Shown: one piece after another, positions 12,401 through 23,900 of the stretch
How positions within the stretch are numbered: position 1 is the first letter of the stretch
Layout of the letters: each line of letters starts with the position of its first letter
Assembly: GCF_016545825.1 (NCBI RefSeq)
Contig: NC_052614.1
Location: forward strand, 58,101,864 to 58,165,863
Origin: Eucalyptus grandis
Lineage: Eukaryota > Streptophyta > Magnoliopsida > Myrtales > Myrtaceae
Direction: 5' to 3'
Length of the DNA: 64,000 bases
Made by a program: the position numbers and the translations under genes
Notes under the pieces: model-generated
Database searches by the model: none
Told to the model about the DNA's origin: nothing
The model's input: the letters and a program-made list of their open reading frames with translations, nothing else

Positions 12401-15400
12401 TTTTGTAAGATTTTTTTTTTTCTCCCTTGGTAGTCTTAAGTTCTTGATTTATCACATGTGAACTCTTTGTCATCCTTAACAATTTTGTATTCGGTGCAGG
12501 ATTCTCCAACTCCTACCAAACTTATTCTACCTTTTTCACATGGCTTGTCCGAGTCACGCAGGACCAAGTTAACTGCTGAGAGACATCAGGTTTTCTGCCT
12601 TTTTGCTTTGCTGGCAGGAGTCACTATAATTATATGAACATCAGCAACTATCATGACCGATAATAGTTACATCAGATAGAGAAAGCATTTAGATCAATGT
12701 AAACTCTGGGATGTTTGTGACATTTCTGATATATAAAATGGCAAACTTCTTTCCAGGAGAACTATGAACTTCTTTCGAGGTGCATCAGAGAAGATCTAGG
12801 CTTCAAGGATGGCAAACCAGTTGCTGCTTGTATTATGTACAACTGTCTGCTTCACTGGCATGCCTTTGAATCCGAGAGAACGGCTATATTTGATTATATT
12901 ATTGAAGGAATCAATGAAGTTCTTAAGGTGATACGGATGAACTTTGCTTTTTGTATCAGTTCATGCTTCAATACTTTTTCTTTCCAGTGATGGCTGATGC
13001 CTGTAATGTTTTTATCAGGTATGCTGACAGTACAATAAAACCTTGTCTTTTAATTATTTCAGGTTGGGGATGAAAACATTACTTTGCCTTATTGGTTGTC
13101 CAATGCATCAGCACTTCTATGCCTCCTGCAGAGGAACTTACGTACAACCGGTTTTCTTATAGCAGCCGGTCAGCGATCTTCTGGGGCTTCTGCATTGACA
13201 GCGAGAGTCATGCAGGTGCTCTACACTTCAATTCCACTCTACTCTTTTTATTTACTTAGTGCCTTGACAACAATATGATGATATATTGTCAATATTAGTT
13301 CCATTTCCTTGCATTGACAAATACACATGACTAATCTTTTGTTCTTTGGAAGAAACTTTAATGTTAATGGTCTTTGTATCTTTCTATCGCTTGCCCTTTT
13401 CTAATAGCTTCATAGAATATTCCTAGAAGAGAAAAAGAATCTACTGATATCCTGAATAGCAGTTTGCCTCAAGAATGCTTCTTATGATGTTTTTACTTCA
13501 CAGAGCGTAAAATCACCGTTCAAGCATATTGGTTTTGAGGATGGTCTTTCACATATGGAAGCAAGATACCCTGCCATACTTTTTAAACAGCAGTTAACCG
13601 CTTGTGTAGAGAAAATTTTTGGGTTAATTCGCGACAATATTAAGAAAGAATTGTCTCCTCTCCTGGGTTTGTGCATTCAGGTAATTCTCACTTGCTCTTT
13701 CTTTGAAATTTCGTTTACTTTTACAATCTTGCCATAGCTCTTATATAAGTTTGCCAAGTAGCGACTAGTTGCTCTGGTGGATTTTCAGGCATGATTTGTC
13801 ACAGTTGATGTGCACAGGGAGCATAATTTGAGAAAATAAAATCGGTTTGTTTCAGATGAATGCGCTAATAAATATCTCTAGATTATTTCATTGATGCTAG
13901 CTTATTTATTCTTAGTCGTACTTGACTAAGTTTAAGCTGTTGATCTACACAGCGTTCTCCCTGATTTATTATCTTTTGAAGTAAGGAAATGTTGCAGAGC
14001 ACCAGAACTCAAAGATAAATTCACCACAAATGGTTTTTATCTCCCATTACAATACAGAATGACATGTATTTGGGCTTTTATTTAAGCAACTGCTGCTAAA
14101 AGTCTATGTGCAACATTTCACAACGAGCTCATTTTGTAATTCTCATGAGGAGATGATGGAAAATGTCTACAGTGAAATTAAGTTTTGCAGTGCTATCACT
14201 GTTTCTTAGTTAAATATGTTTTCCCCAATTCTTAGGCAGCTTATACAATGATCTAAAGCCTAACATAGGTGTAGAAAAGAATCTGTATTTTCTTATTATC
14301 ATCAAGTGATTACGAGGTATATATATACAGGAATAGAGGACCTAAATTAGGTGAGAAAATCAAGGATAGAGGACCTAATCTGTATTGATAACTAATTTAC
14401 AGCTAACAAAATCACTTCGCATAATAAAAATAAAATCAAATAAAATAATATCACATAATATCCCAAATGATTTGGGAGAGATTATAGGAGATTTTCCAAC
14501 AATAGGTATATTGAATTAGTTGAAGATTGCATCTGCTACATGCTGAAAAGTCATTCTGAAGGATCACGCGTGTGGTTTATCTTGCTTGGGACATAATTAT
14601 CTAGATCACCTATTAGTATGTTTCATTTCAGCAAATTAGAACTGTTTCAAAGATTAAGACATTCTAACAGTTTGCGTTTTTATTTCTTTATGATAATACA
14701 TAAGGCACCAAAAATTGCACGTGGCAAATCTTCTAGATCGCCTGGCAATGTTCCTCAGCAGTTTCCTAGTAGTCAGTGGGAGAGCATTATCAAGTTTTTG
14801 GATTCTCTAATGAGTCGTCTTCGAGCAAACCATGTATGTATGAGAATCCCTATATTGTATTATTGCCTGTTGATTCAATATCTTGTATGTGGAATTGTTG
14901 CTGAATGCATCACTGGCAAAATGAACATGTGCAAGTGTTGTTTTTGGCTTGATGACTGAAAGAAACTATGTTGGTTGTTAGGGAAGATTTAGTTTATTTG
15001 CAGTTAGATAGGGCATCATTATATGGGCTAGTTTAATTTAGTGTGCCAAAATGGATTCTAATTGGTTATGGGTGCTTGGGATTCACTTCTGATATTGCTA
15101 TGTAGCAAATTTCTGTCTTCAAGACATTGAAAATGAAGAAAGTGACCAAATTTCACACGACATAAAGACATGGAGATGAGTTTTATCTTCATCTCCACGA
15201 AGTGTATTTGTTACATCTCAGTGAGTGTCCTTGAGGACCAGCTAACCAAATCCTGTTAATGAAAGGGACAAGAAATGCTAGAAGAAAGCGCTTAGGCCAT
15301 AGGCATCTTAGGGTGTGGCTGGTAACATTTTTGTTTCCGGGAACAATTTTTCTTCAAATTTTTTTTTATTTTTATTTTTGTTCCCTGGATGAGTTTTTGA

Positions 15401-17505
15401 GTATTTGAATGCGTTTAGTAATTGCACAAAATACCTATTCCTAGAATAAAAAAGAACAAGAACAAGTTTCATACGACCCTCGAATTTTTTGATGATATAG
15501 AATTTCTTTTAATTTTTTAATAATTTTTTGAGATTTTTCTATTCTTTTCTTTTCCTTTCTTCCTCTCTTCTTCCTCCTCTAGCCTGTCACCAGGCCTCAG
15601 CAATGGCCGGTGACCAGCCAAAGACGAGAGCCAGCGACCTCATCAGCCCTCAGTGAGGTCAATCTTGCTATGGCTGGGCGAGGTTAGCCTCGCCGTGGCC
15701 AGGCAAAGCCAACCATGTGGTGGTTGGGCGAGGTTGAGCCTCGCCGGTGTCTAGGCAAGGTGGCCTTGCCACAACTTCCAAAAAACTCATTTGGCCTTCA
15801 TTAGAGAAAATATCAATTACTTGCAGTCTGGCTACCAGACCAATATTTTGATATGCCAAAGCTTATATATGATTCTTCCATGTGTCATGCCAACCTCCGT
15901 ATTTACAATTTTCTCAAACTATTCGACAAACCTTTTCATGGCTTGCACACCTAACTTTTAACTCCGGACACTAAATGACCGTTGCCTCAATTTTGTGAAT
16001 GCTGGGTTACTATGTTCTTAAATTATCGACTTTGGAGATGCTGTTCCTTTTTGGTTTATAAATGCTTCACTTTTTTTTTCTTTTTAGTAGATTACCAACC
16101 TTTGAAGTGTTCATTCAGGTACCCTCCTTTTTCATTCGTAAGCTTGTCACTCAGGTTTTCTCTTTCATCAACATTCAACTCTTCAACAGGTAAACCTTGG
16201 ATTTTAACATTCTATTTTTAGTATGTGGATCCTTATCGTAGATATCATTATGAGCCCTTGGTTGTTGTGTTCAGTCTTCTCCTGCGGCGTGAATGTTGCA
16301 CCTTTTCAAATGGTGAGTACGTAAAATCTGGCCTGGCAGATCTGGAGAAATGGATAGTGAATGCAAAGGAGGAGGTAAATGGAATTATTGCCTGCTAAAA
16401 TCTTTATACAATAATTGACTCTTTCTTCGGTGTCTGAAATGCTGGAAACTATAGTATGCAGGAACATCTTGGCATGAGCTCAATTACATCAGACAAGCTG
16501 TTGGATTTCTGGTATGAGCTGTTGTGTTTTGTTCTCATTGTATACTCAAAAATCATAATTTTCTCCAATGTATGTTTCAGGTGATACATCAGAAGAGGAA
16601 AAAGTCTCTAGAAGAAATTATGCAGGATCTGTGTCCGGTAGGTCTTGTACTCATTTGCTGCTGTGAGATATTTTCTTTTCCATGAATCTTATAGAAGACT
16701 TAATGTGAAATTCAAATTAATGCCATGCTTCCTTCATTTTGGACAGGCATTGACTGTGAGACAAATATATCGAATTAGTACAATGTATTGGGATGATAAA
16801 TATGGGACTCAAAGTGTCTCAAACGATGTGAGTATACTTTCTATCTGAGGTTTGCCAAGTCTTTTTTGGGAGAGAATTTTAAAAGCTATGTGCTCAATAG
16901 GTGGTTGCTCAAATGAGAGAGATCCTGAACAGGGACAATCAAAATCTTACCTCAAATTCATTCTTGTTGGATGATGACCTCAGGTAAATTGCATACCATA
17001 AGCCTTTTGCATAGGGGTTGTGTGAAAAATATTAGAAGTTGGTTGCAGTGTTAGCTTTCGGTCTGTAAATCAAGGTGTAATTATATGAAGTCACAATTGT
17101 CATGCAACTATGTAGAAGCTGTTCTCATCTCACCTGCAAGAAAATCTGCCATTCACTGTATGGATTTATTCCAATCATGAATGTTACTAGGATTTTAGAG
17201 ATGACAATAGTTTATTTGGAAGGTATGTTTTACCTTTGGAAAATGAAGTACGCCTTTTTGTGGTTAATAATTTTTTCAAGGTGATTATTAAGTTTAAATA
17301 AAGAAAAGTGTCTTTGCCTTTTACTGTAATCGAAACTCACGAGTGTTCCTTCTTTTTTTTTTAAACTTTTGGCAGCATCCCATTCTCAACTGAAGATATC
17401 GATATGGCAATTCCGGCAATAGATCCTTCAGATATTGAACCACCAAGCTTTTTGTCTGAGTACTCTTGTGTACAGTTCCTCATCCCGCACCAGAATCAAA
17501 AGTAA
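437..17505 (+). CDS. XI-I: Class XI unconventional myosin, XI-I type (38 exons, one apparent frameshift)
   Basis: Plant actin motor. The Arabidopsis XI-I homologue binds WIT proteins at the outer nuclear envelope and moves nuclei. Exons: 437-559, 650-796, 1532-1677, 1775-1937, 2097-2155, 3616-3772, 4122-4271, 4374-4510, 4679-4825, 4928-5029, 5945-6002, 6081-6182, 6918-6955, 7041-7167, 7259-7431, 7695-7826, 8305-8414, 8508-8568, 8695-8872, 9121-9326, 10331-10450, 10539-10637, 10747-10968, 11520-11659, 12031-12142, 12354-12404, 12500-12589, 12757-12927, 13063-13215, 13504-13680, 14705-14833, 16119-16189, 16275-16374, 16455-16511, 16581-16637, 16747-16827, 16901-16983, 17376-17505. Order: SH3-like N-terminus; motor with P-loop GESGAGKT (154-161), switch I NSSRFG (from 211), switch II DIYGFE (433-438); IQ repeats; coiled coil; dilute-type globular tail. 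The exons sum to 4559 nt; one added base in exon 15 gives 1519 aa, close to the roughly 1520 of XI-I. The tail end (DPSDIEPP...SEY) matches XI-I, not XI-K or XI-1/2. One donor is GC (7168). Confidence 0.95.
2156..3615 (+). other. Myosin intron 5 (large)
   Basis: A 1.46-kb AT-rich intron flanked by a GT donor after TCTAG and an AG acceptor before TCGTTTTGG. The open frames inside it (for example near 2463-2702 and 3082-3337) have no recognisable protein content and are T-rich intron reading. No transposon ends seen. Confidence 0.8.
9503..9557. repeat. Near-perfect inverted repeat (hairpin) in myosin intron 20
   Basis: Left arm 9509-9527 (AGTGCTTTGGACTTATCAT) is exactly complementary to right arm 9533-9551, with a 5-nt loop AAAAC at 9528-9532. 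The arms extend six bases further (GATGTG against GATGCT) with two mismatches. It would form a stable stem in the intron RNA of either strand. It is too short for a typical plant MIRNA foldback. Confidence 0.85.
14270..14501 (-). mobile_element. Solo LTR of a Ty1/copia-like retrotransposon in myosin intron 30
   Basis: A 232-bp segment read on the minus strand begins TGTTGGAAAATC and ends TACA, as LTRs do. It is flanked on both sides by the perfect 5-bp direct repeat ATAGG (14265-14269 and 14502-14506), a target-site duplication. No internal retrotransposon sequence is present, so this is a solo LTR left by recombination between LTRs. The interior contains a partial repeat of AGAGGACCTAA. The copia assignment rests on the TGTTGGAAA-type LTR start only. 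Confidence 0.75.
15310..15790. mobile_element. Transposable-element remnant with GC-rich core in myosin intron 31
   Basis: The left end resembles TIR-element starts of the TGGCTGGTAACATTTTTGTTTCC kind (near 15317), followed by T-rich DNA. A pyrimidine tract (15540-15580) leads into a GC-rich block (15585-15780) made of repeated GGCGAGG, CCTCGCC and GGCAAGG motifs. No matching right terminus is visible before exon 32. The block belongs to the same family as islands at 19660, 48950, 49480, 50510 and 53380. Confidence 0.45.
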
Positions 17506-18931
17506 AGATGGCCTTGTGTTGTAAACTGCACGTCACCTTACTCGATGACCACGCCTCCCTCTGTTGTTGTACATAATGATTTTCTCAGAAAAAAGAAGAA
17601 AATTAAAAAGGCAGAAGCAGCTTCATTACTCACTTCTTGTGAAGATGGTATCTCTTGCTCAAGAGAAGGAAATGCATCTGGAGTCATCAGTAAACTTTTG
17701 TGAATTAGGGTTTCGGTTAGCTTCAAATTGGGGGATTAGTATTGATTGGTTGGAAAGGCAGATCAGTGGTATTCTTTGTTTCTCAGTTTAGTTTGTAGAC
17801 AGGTCACGTATATTTCAGGATTAGGTGGTCATTTGTTTTTACTGGAAAGGCGGCTTCCTTTTTCATTGGGGCTTTGTCCTTTCAAGTTTGTACATACATC
17901 CCCAAAATAGTCTTGTCTTAGGTTATGCTCCTTTGCCTTTTTCTTTTTATCATTAATTTTGTTGATTGACCGGCAATACAAAAACAGGTGATGTACATAT
18001 AACTTTAGTCAATCCATGTGGTCATTTATATCAGCGATCGATCAGTTTGTAATCACGTTCAATGTGTTATTTTTAATGATTTACTTGCTCAAGACAATAG
18101 TAGAAACATGATAAAGGTTTTGGCCATCGGTCAATCGAGAACTTAAGATTCCATTTCTGTTGATGTAAAGTCTAAAGTCTTCATCTTTCCAGCCTGTTGC
18201 CTGGAAAATGATAAAATATTTATCGTTGGAGCCACGCCACATCAAAGTTCCGAAGCTTGAATTTACCAGCGGCGAGCTCTCAAGCCTTCAATCGACGAAT
18301 CAAAACATTTTTAAGCCATGTTTCTATTTGGATGTACGTGATATGTTGTCGTATTTAAAGCTATGCATACGGTAACATCGGAAGATACGCAATACAAGTA
18401 CCGTGCGTATTGTACTTCACATTCGCAAGCACCAGCAAAATTGGAAGGTGGTTAAAATTCTTAAATGCGAGACTGCGGGTTTCTACGTGTTGATTGCCGT
18501 GGAAATTTAGATTAATACTGGCCCGTGAATGTTTTGCAAAGTCAAAGATTTCGTTTCTCTTTTTGAAAACAATCACTTGAACTAATTAATCAACGAAAAA
18601 TATTTTCCTTATTGACAATAATTTATGTCCGAATTTTTGTAAATAATGAAAAAAAATTCATTACATTTCTTTTTTTAAGCAACACAAAAGTGCATTTTTA
18701 AAAAGGAATTTTTAAATTATTCATTTTTCGCGAAACTAGCAAAATCTTAATTTTATGAGCAAAATAAAAGAAGTTTTGAATAAGAAATCAAAAAAGGAGA
18801 ACCCCATGTCTATCCAGCTTTCAATTGCCATGTAACTGTAAGTTAGCTAACCATATGCATAATATGGTTTTGGCAATAACATAAAGAGGGAAAACAAAGT
18901 TTCCTCGTATTGTTTATAAGAGCTCCTTAAG
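17506..18931. other. Myosin 3' region and spacer
   Basis: The first 400 bases after the stop are probably the 3' untranslated region (T-rich, with GTTTCTCAG and TTTGTAC stretches). The rest is AT-rich spacer. No gene, RNA gene or transposon terminus was recognised here. The small open frames on either strand show no protein features. Confidence 0.5.
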
Positions 18932-20261
18932 ATCTGTTTGATAATCATTTTGTTCTCAAGAATAATTTTTACTTAGAAATTATTCTTTTTATTTTATTCC
19001 CTACACAAATTTTGAGCATTTAAAGTATTTGATAACTATTTAAAATTTCTATTTTGAGATAGAAATACTTTTAATAAGATCTTAAATTCTTTTGTGAATT
19101 AAATTTTTTTGGTTAATATCTTGAAAAACCCTAAATTGACATACTTGTGACAAATTTATCTCAAGCTAATTTTTTTATCATGAAAAACTCCAAACCGATA
19201 CACTTGTAACAAATTTACCCTAACCGATTATAAAAAACCATAAACTAGTATATTTGTAACAAATTTATCTCAAACTAATTTATTTGACTTCAAATTGTTA
19301 TATTTGTTACAAATATATAATTTGTTAAATTAAATTAATACCATAAAAAATCACAAAAATTATATAATTGTAATAAACAAAGAATAAAATTCCCAATTGG
19401 TATATTAATCAACTATTATGTATAATTCAATTTAATAATTTAATAGTAAAATTTAACGAGAACTAAAAAATGGTAAATTTATCACAAATATATTAGTTTA
19501 AGATAAATTTGTCAAAGATATACAAATTTGAGATTTTGATAGTCAAAAAATCAATTTAAAATAAATTTGTTGCGGATATACTAGTTTGAAGTTTTTGGAA
19601 TATTAACCCTAGATTTTTAATAATTTTATTATACTTTTCTCTTCTTTCTTTTTCCTTTTCTTCTTCTCCTTCTTCCTTTGACTAGTCGCCACCGTTGGCC
19701 AAGCTCGGCCAAATGAGGGTCCGCAACCACGTTGAAGGTCACTAGCCTCCAACGAGGCTTGGCCTCATCAACCAAGCCTCCCGGCAATAGGGTTAGGCTT
19801 GGCCTTACTTTGGCCATGCAAGTTCGCCTAGTCACTGATGATGCTTTGACCTCGCCAAGTCACTGCAAGGGAGACCTCACTGGTGACTAGGCAAGCTTGG
19901 CCTCGCCAAATCTAAGCAAGGCTAAGCTTCGCCAGTGGCTAGGCAAGCTCGACCTTCTCAAATTAGAGCAAGGCCGAGCCTCACCCAACCATGAGGGAGG
20001 CTTTGTCAATAAGGGTCACCCTCATCGGGGGTGGGCGACGCTCCGACGAGGTCGCTCACCCTCGTCGGCCAATTGTCGACTTGGCCGAGGTTGGCAACTA
20101 GCCAAAGAAAGAAGCAAAACAAGAAAAGGAAAAAAAAAAAAAAAAAAAAAAAAAATGGATTTGATTCTAAAGTTGTTTTAAAAAACAAAGTGACTTTTTT
20201 TTTTCTATTTTTAATTCTATTCCAAATCTATTCTCAAAAACAAAAAAGTTATCAAACAGAT
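18932..20261. mobile_element. Non-autonomous TIR transposon with GC-rich core, hAT-like ends
   Basis: The ends form an imperfect terminal inverted repeat. Left, ATCTGTTTGATAATCATTTT at 18932; right, the complement of ATCTGTTTGATAACTTTTTT, ending at 20261; similarity continues for about 40 bases (TTCTCAAGAATA against TTTTTGAGAATA). The middle holds a nested foldback element (19111-19608) and a GC-rich GGCGAGG/CCTCGCC island (about 19660-20110) followed by a 28-base A run at 20130-20155. There is no transposase frame. The long open frames on both strands in the island are repeat-driven. No clean target-site duplication was found, so the superfamily is uncertain. Confidence 0.55.
19111..19608. 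mobile_element. Nested foldback / inverted-repeat element
   Basis: The segment starts GGTTAATATCTTGAAAAACC and ends with the inverse, GGAATATTAACC. The two arms, each about 100 bases, share a repeating phrase of the form ACAAATTTATCTCAA, which occurs four or more times, inverted on the right side. It is wholly AT-rich and non-coding. It lies inside the larger TIR element, so it probably inserted later. Confidence 0.55.
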
Positions 20262-20961
20262 GTCTGTCCTTTTTTTATTTCAACAAACAAAAAATAAAAT
20301 CAGACACTATTGGCCAGCTAATTACCATTCAGGCCCTTAATTTCCCTACAAAACTGATTCATATCACCTGTGAAAAAATGGACAAAGGAGCTTTTTAAGA
20401 GAACGTGGACCACTGTTGCATGTACCAAACCCTCTTGCCAAAAGCAAATCCGTCTATAAAACAATGAGAAAGAACAATCAAAGTTGGTCCAATCCCCAAG
20501 TCAAGCATTAGCTCTCAGCATTCTGATTCGAAGCTCCGGCTTTTCATTCTAGATTGAAGAGTTCACTCCAAACGTTATCTGGTCTGTAAAGTCAACGTCT
20601 GCTGATATACTTCCACTTATTTTATTTTTAACTTTGAGGGCATTCTTGAATCATCTGATAAAAAGGCCCCCAAACCTCGAGGGAACGAGCTCGAAAGATT
20701 GCGATACATGAACAATGATTTTACAAACATACAGACGGTAAAAACAGATTCCCAGAGTACTTTTCCAGGGTAAATCAAAGAGAAAGACAAAAAATAAGCA
20801 ATGAATATTTTCAAATCGATCGTGCATTTTAAGTAATGAGAATTCAAAAATTCTGAGCCTGAGAAATGTGGCGAACCTTGCCTGCTCCGACGGCAGTATG
20901 CAAAACCTCCGTATCTCCAAGTGTATTATAGATCCTCCTTTTCTCAAACCGTGTTCAATTG
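20262..20961 (-). other. 3' untranslated region of the G-alpha gene and spacer
   Basis: This lies between the transposon end and the G-alpha stop codon. The part nearest the gene (roughly 20600-20961) is most likely its 3' UTR on the minus strand. The two minus-strand open frames here (20617-20965) have no domain features and overlap each other. Nothing else recognised. Confidence 0.4.
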
Positions 20962-23900
20962 TCATAACAGACCTGCCTCGAGGAGATTCCTTCTTCTCAA
21001 AGTCTCATCTACGAGCTTGAAAGTCTTCTTAACGAGTTTCTGATCGAGTGCTGTCGTTCTATAGATCTTAAAGACCCGGTCCATCCGCTCAGGGGCTGTG
21101 CACTGGTAATATAACTCCTCGAACTTTTTCTTCACGAATCTGAAGGCAATGAATCGTGAAGAGCAATTAGCCACAAGTAAAAATGTTTATGAGCTCTCAT
21201 AGAGCTCTTATTTAACTATAACATGCTTTGAAATATCAGAAGATAAAGTTCCATGCCTATTAATGTCTCATGTGTGAAATTAGTGCCCCCAGGCGCCCAT
21301 TCAGAAGACGGAGAATATAATACAGAAAGAATCAACATCTTATTTCCACTAGGTCAACTAATCGATATGCATGTAATGCCATTTAGTTAAATTCAAGTAA
21401 GACGGACCTTTGCAGGTCAGGAAACTCATACTGCCCCATCAACTATACATACTCAGAAGTTTTTTTACTTCTAATAAAAGTCTCACTCAGTGAGAACAAA
21501 AGAAACCTTCTATTTGAGCGCTTGATATAATTATGCGAGACAAAATAAGTACTTTTTTTCCCTGAACATCTCTGGGTTACTAGGAAAGAAGCCAATTATT
21601 CCGTGTGATATTCAAAGGACACAATTTCCCTCATCCACGGTTGCCATGGATTTCAATGGTTCATCTTAGCATAACTACCCATTCAAGCATGACAGTCTAG
21701 TTTCTATCACTCACGTCCGATCTGATATAACAAAAAAACCATAAAGGCTTACTCATAAGCATGTTCGATCTCTTGTTTCCCGGTTGAAACTGACTCGTAA
21801 TCTTTAAACCACTCGCAAACATTTAAAGGAACCTGCACAATGTAGACAACTAAAAATGAGAGGAAATGGCTTTCGACAACAAGATTACTTGCTAAGGCCA
21901 TATCACCTATTACCTTGAGAACTTTTTTCTCAAATATATCAAACTTGTTTAGGAACAACATGAAAGATGTTTTCTGCAGGCAAATAAAGAAGCTAACATA
22001 AGCACATACAACATTAACCATTTATTAGGCGTAAGAACTGATCCTGAGAAAAAGAACAAACAATTAAACAGAAAAAAGAAGAATACTGCTAGAAAGAAAT
22101 TTTCTATGAGATGATATCATGTGATCATGCATAGAGACGGGACCTCAAAACAAGGTTGCTTCAACACCCAGTCAAAAAGTTCCTTGGTCTCCATCATCCG
22201 GTTCCTGTTTTCATCCTCAAAGAGTGTCTGATCGTACCTGAACATTGCAATGCAGTTTTGAATTCAGGTATAAGTTTGTTGTCTCAATCATACACTTAAT
22301 TATAGGGTTGTCAAAGGAATTGAGAGAACAAATAGAAAAGAAATGCACAGCTCCCGTGATTCAGTGCCAAACAAAGGCAACAATAAATCATCCACATTCC
22401 TATAACAGACTTGTGCACCATCTCTAGTTTTGATTATATTCCAGATAGATACAGACAAGTGGTGAGTTTTAGAAAGCAAATGCAATAATTTCAGGACCTA
22501 GCAAAAAGGGAAGAACCATCTCAGAAGGCAGCCAATACATTTACGCACTATGGCTATCAGATCAGGAATCGAAACAGGACAGTTAAGATGTTGTGGGCAA
22601 GAAAAGGTCAAAGCTATAGTCTGCCAATGTAAAGGCTCAAGATGCGCGGACACCGTTGGGCAAGATGCTTACTCACTGATGGCAGCACAGAAGATTACAG
22701 CTGAAACACCCTCAAATAAATGGATCCATTTTCTTCTCTCGTTTCTTTGGCCTCCAACATCAAAGAGTCGATATACTTCACCACTTCTTTTATTTTCCCC
22801 AACAGGACTGCAAAAGTCATGTTCAAACCATATCAATGCATTTGTGCAAATTCGATATGCTCCACCCATAAAATATAAATGTTTATAATCTTTCCAATGG
22901 ATAGTGCCATGGTGGCATAAAATTTCACTCCTATGTAAACATAAACATCTGTCGATTAATGTTACTAGTCATATAATATATGCTAATCTATAGACAAGTA
23001 TCCTGCAAGTTTTTCTTTAGATACAAGGATAGAGGGCATGACCATACAAATGATATTATAGGACATATTGCAGCTGAAAATCTTAAAGTGGACTGCTGAC
23101 ACATGTATTAAAGACTAGAATACTACAAACCAGAGAGTCCTCAAAAGACAAGTACACTAAGAAATCACGCAATTATTTTCAGAAAGAGGTCGTGCCAGAA
23201 AAGTGCCTGTCTGCCATTGAGTACTTTTCAACATCAGACATAAAATTGTCTCGAATCGACTGCTTCCGTTGAAGCAGGAACGGCTTCTTTTGTGTTAGAT
23301 TGTTGAATGGAATAGCAACAACTCTAGGAACAGTTGCATTGACCTTTTGGGACATTAGAATAAAACATCACAAAAAGAACGAGAATAAAAGGTTGCCAGA
23401 CCCAGTATCTAAGCAACAAAATATTCACCTGAACTGGATCTCTACGACACCAGTAGTGCGTACTCTGGCATAGAGAACGTCATCCTGCAAAATCAAAGTA
23501 CCTCAGGAGACAGTGAAGAAGCACCGACGAGAACTAGATTAAAGAATAATGCATTGTATTAATATGGAAGCAATCAAACTAACAGTAAAATGGCACTATC
23601 CAGGAACAGGAGGAACCCCTGAAACAAAGTGACCCTAACAAGTGGAGAAAACATCCAGCATAATTGACACAGAGTGCAGAGAGAGAAATAACATAAAGCA
23701 TCATAGCAAGGTAACTCCTAGATCTAGTGATCCGCCTTTCTCATGGTTCATTTCTCTGTATTGCTCAGCCCAAAATCAACCACAATGCTTCAACAGAACT
23801 ATGGAAACATCACAGGGCCTCTACCCAAAACAGCAAGTGAAACCTCAGATGCAGATGATGGAAGACCTTTTTTATCCTAATCATGTTCTTGCTGGAACCA

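Noticed and set aside
19629..20297. Open frames over the GC-rich island, ending in poly-Lys or poly-Phe
   Set aside because: Driven by repeated GGCGAGG/CCTCGCC motifs and an A run inside a transposon; present on both strands.
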